From: Anomaloglossus baeobatrachus | Lineage: Eukaryota > Chordata > Amphibia > Anura > Aromobatidae | Direction: 5' to 3' | NCBI RefSeq assembly: GCF_048569485.1 | Contig: NC_134355.1 | Location: 563,773,642-563,837,641, forward strand | Length of the DNA stretch: 64,000 nucleotides | Shown here: one piece after another, positions 12,089 through 24,588 of the stretch | Layout: each line of letters begins with the position of its first letter | How positions within the stretch are numbered: the first letter of the stretch is position 1 | The notes under the pieces: model-generated | What the model saw: the letters and a program-made list of their open reading frames with translations, nothing else | Databases searched by the model: none | Told to the model about the DNA's origin: nothing | Made by a program: the position numbers and the translations under genes

Positions 12089-12748
12089 AGGCCCAGTCAC
12101 ACTAAACAACTTACCAGCGATCCCAACAACGATACAACCTGATAGGGATCGCTGGTAAGTTGCTAGGAGGTCGCTGGTGAGATGTCACACAGTCAGACGC
12201 TCCAGCGATCCCACCAACAACCTGACCTGGCAGGGATCGCTGGAGCGTCGCTACACGGGTTGCTGGTGAGCTGTCACACAGGCAGATCTCACCAGTGACC
12301 AGCCCCCAGTGCCGCATGGAAGCGATGCTGCGCTTGGTAACTTGGTTAATTACCCGATGTGTACAGTGGCTACGTGTGCAGAGAGCAAGAGCCGGCACCG
12401 ACAGCTGAGAGCGGCGGACGCTGGTAACGAAGGTAAATATCGGGTAACCAAGGTAAGGGCTTCTTGGTTACCCGATGTTTACCGTGGTTACCAGCGTCCG
12501 CAGAAGCCGGCTCCTGCTGCCTGCACATTTAGTTGTTGCTCTGTCGCTGTCACACACAGCGATGTGTGTTTCACAGCGGGAGAGCAACAACTAAAAAATG
12601 GCCCAGGATATTCAGCAACAACCAACAACCTCACAGCAGGGGCCAGGTTGTTGCTGGATGTCACACACAGCAACATCGCTAGCAACGTCACAAAAGTTGT
12701 TCCTTAGCAGCGATGTTGCTAGCGATGTTGCTTAGTGTGACGTGGCCT
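12089..12748. mobile_element. CpG-rich MITE with GTAAC hairpin cassette
   Basis: Termini aggcccagtcacactaaaca and the complement of its right end gcttagtgtgacgtggcct. TTA at 12086-12088 and 12749-12751. Cassette at 12411-12503 contains gcggacgctggtaac and its inverted copy. Inner word agcgggagagcaac is shared with 8232-8744. Confidence 0.8.
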
Positions 12749-12751
12749 TTA

Positions 12752-13265
12752 CACTCGACAGATTATTGGCATGCAATCACTGTACAAATACATATAAGCA
12801 AATGCCCTATGTTATTTTAATCCCAATCCTTCCTTCAAGGGGAAACCATCAGCATCACCCTACTTACAGTAACAGTAAATAGGTCGGAAGCAAACTTAGA
12901 CGGGACCCGAACTTGACACCAGACTCCGAACCCCATATAAGTCAAAGGGGAACTGAACTTTGGTGCTATAAAATGGTTGTAGTACGGCTGCAAAAGGAAG
13001 CAAAATTGGGTAAGAGCAGGACAATTGCCCTGCAGACAAATGTGGATAGGGAATAAAAAAAAAAAAAAAAAATTACTTATTTTTGATAATCAGCGCAAAT
13101 AAAGAAGACATCTAGGAGGTGCAGCTCTCAACTATCTGCTTTATCTTGGCTGGTTATCAAAAATAGAGGGGACCACATGCTGTTTTTTTAAATTATTTAA
13201 TTTTAAAAATTGGTTTGGGTATTGATAATGTTAATAAAAGTTAAATTTATAAAAAAAAACAAAAC
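12752..13265. other. Unassigned
   Basis: No feature recognised apart from an A-rich run at 13055-13072. Confidence 0.4.
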
Positions 13266-13500
13266 AAAAAACAATTGGTTTGGGGTCCTCGCTATTTTTG
13301 ATAACCAGCCAAAGTAAAGCAGGCAGCAGGCGGCTGTTAATTTCAGGCTGGAAAAGCCCATAGTTATTTGGCCCTTCCCAGCCTAAAAATAGCAATGTGA
13401 ATTGACTGCTGGCATCAAGCACAAAAGTTAGTAATCGATAGACATCTATCAGAAACCCCCATTACTATCCTGGTAAGTATACAGTTAAAAAAAACACATG
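13266..13500. repeat. Diverged AATAAA-cassette foldback piece
   Basis: Contains gctatttttgataaccagcc, cagcctaaaaatagca and ttactatcctggtaag, words of the cassette family seen at 3755-4060 and 35.7 kb. Confidence 0.45.
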
Positions 13501-13650
13501 TGGCGCCCCTGACTGTCAGATACCACAGGGTACTACATCTAACCCCGAATTCCTGGAAGACCAGTGCTGATAACTAATACAACACACACCCTAATCCACG
13601 TCCTTTTCCCCAGACTGGGTGACAGGCTAAAGATGGACCTGATGGTGTTA
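13501..13650. mobile_element. LTR-like fragment
   Basis: Starts tgtggcgcccctgactgt, the start of a Ty3-type LTR in frogs by resemblance to the LTRs at 48-50 and 58-61 kb. Fossil fragment; limits unclear. Confidence 0.25.
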
Positions 13651-14103
13651 TGGACAAGATTATGAACTATTATGAGTATTAAGAGTTATATGAAGATATC
13701 CAAAAACTAGGATTTAAGATAGTGCTTGAACTGTGTACCACACCTATATTTGCATTCAGACATCATAAGATTCAACAGACAGTCTAGACTTTCATGTGAC
13801 AAGTGAATCATGCTGACATAGCTTAATATAAATGAGGAAATACATTATACATTACACTATACATATATTACAGAATAAGCTATTTGCTGTTTACCCAATA
13901 GGAGACGTGATACGTATTCTTGGCTCCTAGCCATCTAGTTCCTTTAAATGTGTCTTAACTTCCGTAATTAAACCAGTCATATTTTCTATGCAGATCCGTG
14001 TACATGTCTCTGGTCTGTATGGAAGAATAGTATGCATGCTACTAACAAATGACTCATGATTTGGATGCAGACGGGGTTAAGGTAGATGCATAATTAGATT
14101 AGA

Positions 14104-14144
<41 letters not shown>
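14104..14144. repeat. (CA)n microsatellite
   Basis: About 20 CA units, followed by gttcaccaattaattaa, a cassette word. Confidence 0.95.
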
Positions 14145-14146
<2 letters not shown>

Positions 14147-14714
14147 CACCAATTAATTAAAAATAAATGCTCGAAGGAATCCAGTGGTGTAATGTCCCAT
14201 GACAGCCATCAAATCCTATAGAGATTCGTTCTCAGATCGAGGTGCCATGGGTTTCAATGGGTGTCGTGGGACATTGCACCATTGGATCACGTCAGAACGT
14301 CAGGGATTTCTGTTTAATTAATAAATTGGTGAACAAGTGAGTGTGAGGGAGTCCTTAATCAAATAAACTATTTTTTTCCTGTGTGTGTGTGTGTGTTTTT
14401 ATCTGTAAACTTACCAGGTTAGTAATAATAGACACCTCTCCATTACTAACCTCTGGGCTTGATACTAGCTGTCAATTCAAAGCTGACATCAACCCAAAAG
14501 TATTACCTCGATTGCCACCGCACCAGGGAATCAAGAAAACTGGGCAAATCCCTAGAATTGGCGTATCCGATACGAGCACAACTCATCCCCAAAAACAAGC
14601 CCTCATATGCCTATATTGACTGAAAAATAAAAAAGATATGTCTCTTGGAAGAAGGCAGGAAAAACACTAAAATGAAAAACAGAAACTTGGCGAGTGGTAA
14701 AAGGGTTAATAAGC
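14145..14714. repeat. Cassette and TTAACCCCTT-family relics
   Basis: A GT run at 14381-14396 next to taatcaaataaact and cagg ttagtaataatagac is the AATAAA cassette. The tail 14580-14714 has aacaagccctcatatgcc and ends aaagggttaa, the end of the TTAACCCCTT family. Confidence 0.5.
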
Positions 14715-15784
14715 ATATAGAGATACTCTATGGTCTTCTTGAGTATCTGTCATTAGACAATAAAATTTTTAGTCTCAGAATAGATAAATTGTGGAAAATT
14801 CAGGTTTATTTTCATATCCCACACTAAAAAAAATGGTAACATTTCGAAATTCACAGGAGACTTGCCAATCAAAGATAACAACAAGAGTTGAAACATCGAA
14901 AATCTTAGATATTTTGCACAATTTTTGGATGTAGTCAATCCAAGTTGTTTAGCATGAGGATTATGGATAAAGAATTCTAGGATCAGTGACTGTTGCATAG
15001 TTCACAAAAACTTGGCTAACAAAAATTTAAAAGTGCTGTATACTTGTGTTGTGGAAATGCTATGACTCCAATTGCTACATTAGCGATCTTTTAAGGAAAT
15101 GTCAGCAGAACAGATAAGAGGCTGTCCTGCATGAGCAGCATGAGTTTGGGGAAAGTATCCAGTCTGTAGATCCTGTGGGTCAAGAGATCAGGGGGATCAT
15201 CAGGGCATTACTGATGTATGGGGCCCAGTGAGCAGAGGCAAAGGGGGAACCTGAACTGGGTGAGATGCACTGTGCAGCCTGTGTGGAGGCTGCATAATCA
15301 AACCACTGTATAAATGGCCTGCACCTTCATGACCGAAATCGGGCACGGGGTTGGAGGGGTCCACCAACCCCAGCACCTACTTCAGCTCGATGTGTGTTCA
15401 AGGGTGCACATACAGCTGAAATACATTGCAGGTCCATTTTTTGCACCAGAGCCCATCAAACTTAGCTATGCCACTGGACCCTAGTCACAGCCACAGCTAC
15501 TTACATTGCATGGCCGCAGCAGAGGGGGCCAGCCGCGTCTGACATCAGACATTGCAAGCCCGCCCTCTGTTCCTAAGCTGACGATGTTCCTTGAGCCCTC
15601 CTATGCAGGCGTTGTGGGCCTGAAAGTGATAAGGTGTGACCACTCACTGTAGGTAGTGTCACAGCTCACCTCTTCCCCCTTCCTGCACAATGACATGCAT
15701 GTCTTTAAACATGAGAACATGTATAGAAAACTCTCCCAAGGAAATGGTCCCCTATAATGTCTTGTGATATATATACGGTACATT
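14715..15784. other. Unassigned
   Basis: No paired ends, coding exons or known repeats recognised. Confidence 0.4.
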
Positions 15785-16222
15785 TGTAACGCCTGCCTGG
15801 ATCAACAGACTCAGATGGGATGTAATGGACAGGCTAGAGGGAAGCCACTCACCAAGCAGGACCTCCAGAACCCTGAAACCCTTTAACCCCTATACAGTGA
15901 TTTGGAATTACACAGGGCCCTGGAGATCACTACCTGTGGAAGGCTGCAGTCCGATGAGAGTAGTCGTCAGGGTATGGTGTCTTCCCATTGGCTGTAGCTG
16001 AACGCTGGCAACTTCAGCTGGAAGACACACGCCACCCACAGTCAACCAGTGGTACTGCAGATCCCAAGATAACCCAGCCCATTGGATGATCAGAGCCTGC
16101 GCCCACCGGTGCCGCTGGCATCGACTCCTCTCCCATCACCAGCACCATCCACGGCAGGAACACGGTGTCGCCTGTCTATCGGAGCAGAAGTCGCTGGAGC
16201 GGACTCCGGTGGGGACGTAACA
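15785..16222. mobile_element. Possible solo LTR
   Basis: Starts tgtaacgcctgcctgg and ends gggacgtaaca, with TG and CA borders and GC content above its surroundings. No internal region. Fossil; family uncertain but similar in style to the LTRs near 48 and 58 kb. Confidence 0.4.
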
Positions 16223-16369
16223 TTCATATGTCCAATGTCCATATCTCCAAACAGGCAAGAGGACAGCTTACATAAATGTACAGAAAACAGAATACAAAAT
16301 TCTGCAATCAGAAATAAAGATTATGAAAAATATTATCACAATTTGGTTTCAATTATTTTATTAATTGTT

Positions 16370-16690
16370 TACTGTACGAGCAGTGAGACTATGGAACTCT
16401 CTGCCACATGATGTTGTAATGAGTGATTCACTACTAACATTTAAGCAGAGCCTGGATGCCTTTCTTGAAAAATATAATATTACCAGTTATGTATATTAGA
16501 CTTTAGACAGGGTGTTGATCCAGGGAACTAGTCTGATTGCCGTATGCGGAGTCAGGAAGGAATTTTTTTCCCCATTGGAGCTTATTTGACACATTGGGGG
16601 TTTTTTTGCCTTTCTCTGGATCAACATGTTAGGCTACGGGTTGAACTAGATGGACTTATAGTCTCCCTTCAACCTTAAAAACTATTTATT
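16370..16690 (+). repeat. Dispersed retro-type repeat, 3' tail
   Basis: Reads VRLWNSLPHDVV and LTFKQSLDAFL, the kind of motif found at the C-terminus of many LINE or Penelope-like polymerases. It ends gaactagatggacttatag then caacc, a tail common in frog DNA. Class not settled. Confidence 0.5.
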
Positions 16691-18417
16691 TTTTTTAAAT
16701 GCATGTGACACATTCCCTTAAAGAAAAAAAAAAATATATGCATAAAAAGAATATTGGATATTTTAGGAAATTTTTATTAAGTTAGATTAGAGTAAGGCCC
16801 TGTTAAAAGAGGATAACTTGTCACGGTGGCAGGGTTGAAAAGAATCTTTTGGTCAAAAGCTGATGGCTATGTATATGATCTGCTGTTAATGTGTACAGAA
16901 GTGAAGTTTTTCTAAGAGTGGCGGTGAAACTATGTAAGGTTCAAGGGGTAGAGGTAGAGCCATGGCAGAGTCTTAAGGGGGGAGTCTGAAAATGTTGCTA
17001 ATATGAGGTCCTGAAATTCCAGGTGGCACTCCTGCATGAGATCCTGGTTTTCAGTTTCTCATACTGCTTCGGTGAAGATCAGTTAGGCTCCTTGGACATT
17101 AACATTACTGGTTTCCTAGTATGTAGTTAAAAACAAAGTTTTATAATTTATTTTTTTCAAGTAATTATCAGTGCATTTCATGGCTGATATAAACTGGCCT
17201 GAAAATCCATCTGTGGAGACTTTAATTATTCTCTTGCTTAGTCTTTTTGTTGAGGTGCATCACTACCAAGATGATAATGTTCTAGAAAAACACATATTGG
17301 CTCAGTCTATATTTACTGCTCCAGACAGAGCAGCTATTCCAAGAAACTAGGAGTCCCCTCATGATCCCTACAATGTGGCTGTAGTGATATTCTTGAATCT
17401 TCCACCTCAGTTGGGGGTATTGAAATCAAGCAGCTGATGTAAAATTGATAGCTCTACTGACAGCTTTTGAGCATTTATTTCAAGCCTACCATAGTTTACT
17501 GGTTGAACGTTTCTGCAGGTGCCCCCACTAATCCCTTGATTTTCTATAAGTCCTTTTATGTGCTAAGCCTCATCATCATCATCATTGCCTCTTTCCTCCT
17601 TCAACCCCTTGGATCCCATGTAGACAATCGTGTGGAATATTGTTTATGAGATATTGCGTCGTACTTATAAATCTCAGCATACTTAAATCCAGACTCTAAA
17701 CCAAGAAACAAATTAGTGAAGGATGAAAAGTGGGAGGCAAGAAATGAAACATACACCTCATTTCTCAGAGGTCAGTGGCCTCGCTCTATGCTATAAATGG
17801 CTGGCACCATACTGATACAGATAGTGGGCTAGCCTAAAAAGATGATCATAAAGAGCTGAAGAGGTGGTTTCTAATTCATCTCAGGTGATTCTGGGCAAGA
17901 TCTACATTCTCTAGACAATGGAAATGGGCAAGGTATATCATAAAATTCAATTCTGGCAATCCTTTCTTACTCATCTTCTCTAGATATCTGACCTGTTTGC
18001 AGGTGTTGTACACCCTTAGCCACCCTCCTCCTAACCCCAGGCTTTACTTTGACCTCTCTGGTCACCTGTGATGGGTATGAAAGGTGCATCCATTGGCCAA
18101 ATGTCCATGACACTCTCCCCCCATCCTGTGTCCTACAGCTTCTTGTTAATGCTCGTTGGTGCTGACACAGATACTTCTGGCTCATCTCCTAATCCTGCTT
18201 CCTTCACACACTCCACAACGGATTATTGGGATTTCTCCTCCCAACCCTCCTGCTGCTGCTACAAATTGAGCTGCAAAAACATGTTGGTCAGAATAAATTT
18301 CAGCCTACTTCTGGACCTCCGAGCGTCATCTTCAGACTTTGCACCTGTCTTCATAGTAAGAGACTTAGTTTGGATTACCATTGTAGGCCTTACAGATTTA
18401 CATAGTATAACATTTCT
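16691..18417. other. Unassigned
   Basis: Nothing recognised. A short ATC run (17567-17583) is the only low-complexity part. Confidence 0.4.
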
Positions 18418-18775
18418 ATTGCTATACTTTTAGTACTAGTACTATTATTTATTTATTAGTACTATTTATTAGTACTATTTATTACTATATTTCTATAGTA
18501 TTATATATTTATATTACTATTAATATATTACCATAGTATTAGTAAATATATTTATTACTATATATTTATATCTTTATATTATATCTATATATCTTATATC
18601 TATATACTATATATTTATATTACTAATAGTATATTACTATAGTATTAATATAGTACTATTTATTAGTATATATATTTATTACTGTATATTTATATCTATA
18701 TATCTTATATCGATATACTATATATTTATATATTTATATTATTATTAGTATATTACTATAGTACTATTAATGATG
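18418..18775. repeat. AT-rich low-complexity block
   Basis: Imperfect tandem of tattactatata and ttatatctatat words. Confidence 0.85.
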
Positions 18776-19208
18776 ATAGTTTGCGGCAAAGTTTTACTTA
18801 TTTATTTTTTGTCCTTATTTTTGCTTAATTAATTTCCATTTGCACTTTGTTGTAGTTGATTTGCTGGTTGGCGGTGGTTGGGTTGTTTGGCACAGTTAAC
18901 CTAGAAGTGCCTAAGTATAGTGTGCCACTTTCACAGTAAAAGTTGATGTAACATCCAATTCCTAAGGCAACATTTATAAATTATTTAAGTGCAAACTTTT
19001 TGATTAATATTTTATAATACAATTTGCTTATTTTTATGTCATGCTTTCATTTTAATGATTGTGTATTATTCGGTATAAAGAAGCTGAATGTAATGCTGAT
19101 ACACTAAGTTCTAACCGGTGAAGTTTAATTGAAGACTATCAGATGTTGTATGATTGTTATATTATATCAGTATAGGGCTTAGGATAATTGCCAGCAGTTG
19201 CACCGGAT

Positions 19209-19288
19209 AAATATATATATATTATATATATATATAATATATATATATGAGAGAGAGAGAGATGTACAGTGTGTGTGTGTAAATTCTG

Positions 19289-19342
<54 letters not shown>

Positions 19343-19395
19343 TGTACATCTATATATATAATATATACACTGTATAAATATATATCTATATATAT

Positions 19396-19452
<57 letters not shown>
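19209..19452. repeat. Compound (AT)n/(GT)n/(CA)n microsatellite
   Basis: Two inverted modules, gtacagtgtgtgtgtgt and acacacacacactgtac, with TA runs between them, so it can fold on itself. Confidence 0.9.
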
Positions 19453-19453
<1 letters not shown>

Positions 19454-19649
19454 TACATATATATGTTAGTTTATATTACATAACTATTTGCATACTACGC
19501 TACAGAACAAAGCATTACAACTAACGCAGCCTATTTCATACTGAAAATTTTGTATCTGAGATGGAAATGTCCCCAGTTGTCACTGAGTTAAGAGATAATA
19601 TTCTCCATAGTTGTTGCAGCAATATTGTATAGACACTGTAAAAGTCTCA

Positions 19650-21465
19650 TATACATTGCTTTGAAAAAGTATTCCTAGCCAATGAATCTTACCGCATTTT
19701 TTCACGTTACACCCACAAACGTATATGTATTTTATTGTGATTTTATGTTAGATCCACACTAAGTAGTACGTATTTGTGAAGGGTAAAAGAAATGATACAT
19801 TGTTTTGTAACATTAATGTGACACCAGATGACTACAGGGCTGAACATACAGTGCATTGAAAAAGTATTCATACACAGTACCTTGAACTTTTCTACATTTT
19901 TTTCATGTTACACCCACAAATTGATTATTATTTTTTGTGATATTCTAACATCAAGTAGTGAGTATTTGTGAAGTGTAAAGGAAATGATAATTGGTTCTCT
20001 AAATATTCAAAAAATCTAAATCTGAAAATTGTGATGTGCATTTGTATTCAGCCCCTGAGTCAATACTTTTTAGAGAAAGTCTTTTGCTGCAATTAATACT
20101 GAAAGTCTTTTGGGTTATATCTACCAGCTTTGCTCACCTCTTAAGGCCCCTTTACACACTGCAACATCACTAGTGATATCGCTGTAACGTCACCGGTTTT
20201 GTGACGTTATAGCGACCTCCCCAGCGACATTGCAGTGTGTAAAACGCATCAGCGACCTGGCCCCCGCTGTGAGGTTGCTGATCACTACATATCTCTCAGG
20301 AACATTTTTTGGTCCTTTGTTTCCCGCTGCGCAGCATGCATCGTTGTGTTTGACACCGTTACAACGACTTTGTTAGCAACTTCCCTTTCAAATAGCTGCT
20401 TTGACACGTCCCAACGACCAGCTAGGTCGTTCTGCAGGTCCGTATCGCTGCTGCGTCGTTGGCCAAGTTTGCCTGTTTGACAGCTCACCAGAGACTTTCC
20501 AGCGATCCCGGCCAGCTCAGTGTGTAAAGGGGCCTTTATAGAGGCTGAAATCTTTACCCATTCGTCTTTGCACAATATCTCTAGCTCAGGGAGATTGGAT
20601 GGCGGCGTCTGTGATCAGCAATTTTCAAGTCTTGTCACAGATTCTGAAAGGATTTAGGTCTGGACTGTGACTGGGCCATTCACATGAATATGATCAGATA
20701 TAGTTTCCATTCATTGTAGCTCTGGCAGGATGTTTAGGGTCGTTGTCCTACTGGAAGGGGAAGCTACACCCCAGTTTCATGTCTTTTGCAGCCTTTAACA
20801 GGTTTTCCTCCAGGATTGCCCTGTATTTAGCCTCATCCATCCTCCACCCATAGTGTTTTTGCATTCAGCCCCAAAAGTTCTACTTCAATTTATTCTTACA
20901 CATGAAATGTAGCGGACACAGTTGGCAATGCACGGCAATCCTGGTGCAAAACCTGGACAACAACCCTATACCTCTTGCCAGAGCTACAATGGATGGTTTA
21001 GATCAAAGCATATTCATTTGTGAATGTATCAAAGTCCAGACCTAAATCCCATTGAGATTCTGTGACAAGAATTGAAAATTGCTGTTCACAGACGCCTCCA
21101 TCCAATCTCACTGAGCCAGAGCTATTGTGCAAAGAGGAATAGGCAAGAATTTCAGCCTTTAGAAGTGCAAATCTTGTAAAGACCTAATCCAAAAGACTTG
21201 TATCAGGAATTGCAGCAAAAAATGGTCCATAAAGTATTGACTCGGGGGCTGAATACAAATGCAATTTTTAAAATATTTAGAAAACTGTGTATCATTTCCT
21301 TTACAATTCACAAATACTTACTACTTAATGTTGGTATATCACAAAAAAATCTATTGATGTTGTGGCTGTAACATGAAAACATGTGGAAAAGTTCAAGGGA
21401 TATGAATACTGTTCAAGCCACTGTATGTTCAACCCTGCAGTCATCTGGTTTCACAATAATGAGCC
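19650..21465 (-). mobile_element. Old Tc1 element with repeated end, split by a MITE
   Basis: Core 19849-21423 lies between TA dinucleotides; left end cagtgcattgaaaaagtatt, right end ending gttcaagccactg. The inner text tcttgtcacagattctgaaa and aggtctggactgtgactggg is typical Tc1 transposase on the minus strand. A second worn copy of the left end lies at 19650-19805. About 30 bases outside each TA are also inverted copies of each other. Transposase is decayed. Confidence 0.7.
20144..20535. mobile_element. Foldback MITE inside Tc1
   Basis: Termini aggcccctttacacactgca and its complement; TTA at 20141-20143 and 20536-20538. Rich in gcgac and gtcgct words. Confidence 0.8.
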
Positions 21466-21579
21466 ATTTATCCTGTTCCACTATATACTGCCTCCTTGCA
21501 AAACTTTAGCCTTGTTGCTTGTAATATAAGTATATTTTTTGGTGAATATATGGACATTTCTTAGTACAACTTCTCTTAC

Positions 21580-22354
21580 TCTGTTTATATGGACACTGCA
21601 CAGTACCACTTTCCTTATGTATATATAGACACTGCAGAGAACCACTTCTCTTATACTGTATACATGGACAGAGAGTACAGTACAACATCTTTTATCCTGT
21701 GTATCTGGACACTGCACAGTACCACTTCTCTTATCCTATATATATGGACACTGCACATTACCACTTCTCTTATCCTATATATATGGACACTGCACATTAC
21801 CACTTCTCTTATCCTATATATATGGACACTGCACAGTACCACTTCTCTTATCCTATATATATGGACACTGCACATTACCACTTCTCTTATCCTATATATA
21901 TGGACACTGCACATTACCACTTCTCTTATCCTATATATATGGACACTGCACATTACCACTTCTCTTATCCTATATATATGGACACTGCACATTACCACTT
22001 CTCTTATCCTATATATATGGACACTGCACATTACCACTTCTCTTATCCTATATATATGGACACTGCACATTACCACTTCTCTTATCCTATATATATGGAC
22101 ACTGCACATTACCACTTCTCTTATCCTATATATATGGACACTGCACAGTACCACTTCTCTTATCCTATATATATGGACACTGCACAGTACCACTTCTCTT
22201 ATCCTATATATATGGACACTGCACATTACCACTTCTCTTATCCTATATATATGGACACTGCACAGTACCACTTCTCTTATCCTATATATATGGACACTGC
22301 ACAGTACCACTTCTCTTATCCTATATATATGGACACTGCACATTACCACTTCTC
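21580..22354. repeat. 39-bp minisatellite, main block
   Basis: About 20 copies of a 39-base unit containing tatatatggacactgcac and taccacttctcttatcct. Thirteen codons per unit keep several frames open on both strands, so the long apparent proteins are artefacts. Two unit types differ by cacagta or cacatta. Confidence 0.95.
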
Positions 22355-22357
22355 TTA

Positions 22358-23166
22358 GGCTGGTTTCACACTACGTTTATTTAACATGCGTCAGGAACGT
22401 TTTTTTTGCTGCAAAAGCGGATCCTGCTTTTACAGCAAAAAATGCATGCAAATGCATCTGTTATTTTGCAGGATCCTGTCACTGGATGTTTAGGGGCGGG
22501 CATTGGAGTCATGTGATCGGGAGTGAGGGGAACTAAACTGGGAGCCGGCTTCTGACAGCTGCAGACGCTGGTAACCAAGGTAAACATCGGCCTTGGATAC
22601 CCGATATTTATCTTGGTTACGAGTGTCTGCAGCTGCTAGGAGCAGGGCTGTCTGCACACGTAACCAACGTAAACATCGGGTAACTAAGAGAAGTGGTTAC
22701 CCGATATTTACCTTGGTTACGAGTGTCCGCAGCTCTCAGGTGGGAGAGAGAGGGAGGAGAGGAAGGGGGAAAGACAGAGATAGAGAGGGTGAGGGTGAGG
22801 GAGGGAGGGAGGAGGAGAGAGAGACAGATCACGCGAGACTGGTTCTGTGCATGCTCAGTAGAGCAAGCAGGATCCTGTCTATCAGCATGCCAGCGTTCAC
22901 CTGCGTTTGCGTGCTGTTTAGTCAGGATCCGGTGACATGCAGTATTTGGACGCAGCTCAAAAACGCTACAAGTAGCGTTTTTGAAAGATGTTAAAAAACT
23001 GCAAGTCGCTGGATCCTCACTATAACGCAGGCAAACGCAGGTGAACGCATGTTAACGCGAGTCCATTGCAAATGCATTGAAGTGAAAACGCATTTGCACT
23101 GGATCCGTTTTTCCGCTAAAAAAACGTTATGGACGGATGTTAAATAAACGTAGTGTGAAACCAGCC
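22358..23166. mobile_element. CpG-rich MITE inserted in the minisatellite
   Basis: Termini ggctggtttcacactacgtt and exact complement; TTA at 22355-22357 and 23167-23169 comes from the repeat word ctcttatcc, so the insertion is exact. Two GTAAC hairpin cassettes at 22563-22636 and 22653-22733, then a GA-rich run to 22830. Confidence 0.9.
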
Positions 23167-23169
23167 TTA

Positions 23170-23420
23170 TCCTGCATATATGGACACTGCACAGTATCAC
23201 GTCTCTTATCCTATATACAGTATATGGACACTGCACATTACCACTTCTCTTATTCTATATATAGATATGGACACTGAACAGTACCACTTCTCTTATCCTG
23301 CATATATGGACACAGCACAGTACCACTTCTCTTATCCTGTATATATGGACACTGCACAGTATCACATTTCTTATCCTGCATATATGGACACTGTACAGTA
23401 CCACTTTTCTTGTTCTGTAC
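23170..23420. repeat. 39-bp minisatellite, second block
   Basis: Six more diverged units continue the array after the MITE. Confidence 0.9.
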
Positions 23421-23834
23421 ATTAGGTGTAATTCTCTGTTTCTGCTTTTATTCCGTATTTATGGACACTGCTCCACATTTTCTGCCTGTTGCAGTGTTGG
23501 GATGTGCTCCTCTGGCTGGTTGCGTATCATATTCATGGGGATAGCGGGAATAACGTTTTTCTAATAATGCTTTTTGTGTCTTGTAAAATGTTGCAACCCT
23601 TTGACTTCGGTGTCACCTGGCACTTTTCTTAAAAGTGGGAGTGGTTTATCAAAAGGGATGTGAGCAACCACAGCCAGACTGATCTACCACATGGTTCAAT
23701 ATAGTATATGAAACGTCAGTCTGGTACCCCATTGTATGTGCACACATACATACATATACACATAAATACATATTAACATTCATTATTTGTACATGCACTT
23801 GCATCTTACATGAAAGACAAAGAAAATACAAGTA

Positions 23835-24450
23835 CAGTGGAACCTTAGACTAGGAGTAACTTGGTTTGAGAGAGTTTTCCAAGACAAGCAAAGCTTTTTA
23901 AAAATGTGTAACTTGGTTTAAGGGCAATGCTTTGCAATAAGAGCAAATACTCACTGTGCACACTTTTGCTTCCATCCTTTCACTGCGCTCTGACCCGCTC
24001 TGTAGGTAACGTTCTGTACATATGTACTGTTTACTGTATACAGTATACCATTGTACAGTACAGTATATACTATATAGCATTTCTATCAATTTGAATTTGT
24101 GGATACAGTATTGTACTCTCTTTCGGCTGACCAGCACTGCATATTGCTTGTACTGTACCTCCCGCACACCAACAATTCTATTGTAAGCTAAAGTACAGTT
24201 TAATTTGTTTTAAGTTTTTTACGGTACAGTATTTTGTATTAGTGTGCTGTTATCATTTTATATGAATACAGTACATTATATTGTATTACTGTAATAAGTT
24301 TGTATAAATGCAGTAAATATTTTTGGGTTGTGGAACGAATTGTCTGTGTTTCAATTATTTCCTATGGGAAAATTTGCTTTGATATAAGAGTAACTTGGTT
24401 TAAGAGCAAACTCCCGGAACAAATTATGCTCATAATCCAAGGTTCCACTC
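23835..24450. mobile_element. Tigger-like (pogo) MITE
   Basis: Termini cagtggaaccttagactagg and the complement of ataatccaaggttccactc, with TA on each side (23833-23834, 24451-24452). The words gagtaacttggttt and taagagcaaa are typical of Tigger ends. It ends 78 bases before the SAG start codon. Confidence 0.75.
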
Positions 24451-24528
24451 TATAAGAGAATCTAATATATAATGGCTTATCTGTCTATATCAGCAGGCTG
24501 CAAATCCTTGTAATAAAATCACAGCAAC

Positions 24529-24588
24529 ATGAGTGGAGACAAGAGATCCAGACATGTCATCTTTAAGAAAACCTCCCGTGACAAAGCG
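24529..24588 (+). CDS. SAG: SAG coding exon 1 (residues 1-20)
   Basis: Sixty bases encode [20 protein letters not shown], phase 0 at the end, donor gttagt. It holds the lysine pair that senses receptor phosphates. The ATG gives the usual S-arrestin N-terminus. Two possible acceptors just upstream (cag at about 24483 and 24524) would fit a separate 5'UTR exon. A Tigger-like MITE ends 78 bases upstream. Confidence 0.9.

Noticed and set aside
21589-22536. A 315-codon plus-strand frame and a 232-codon minus-strand frame, apparent repeat proteins
   Set aside because: They come from a 39-base tandem repeat whose length is a multiple of three. Both strands are equally open and there is no other coding sign.
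21580-23420. Regular repeats resembling a CRISPR array
   Set aside because: The whole 39-base unit is repeated without unique spacers, and the genome is vertebrate.
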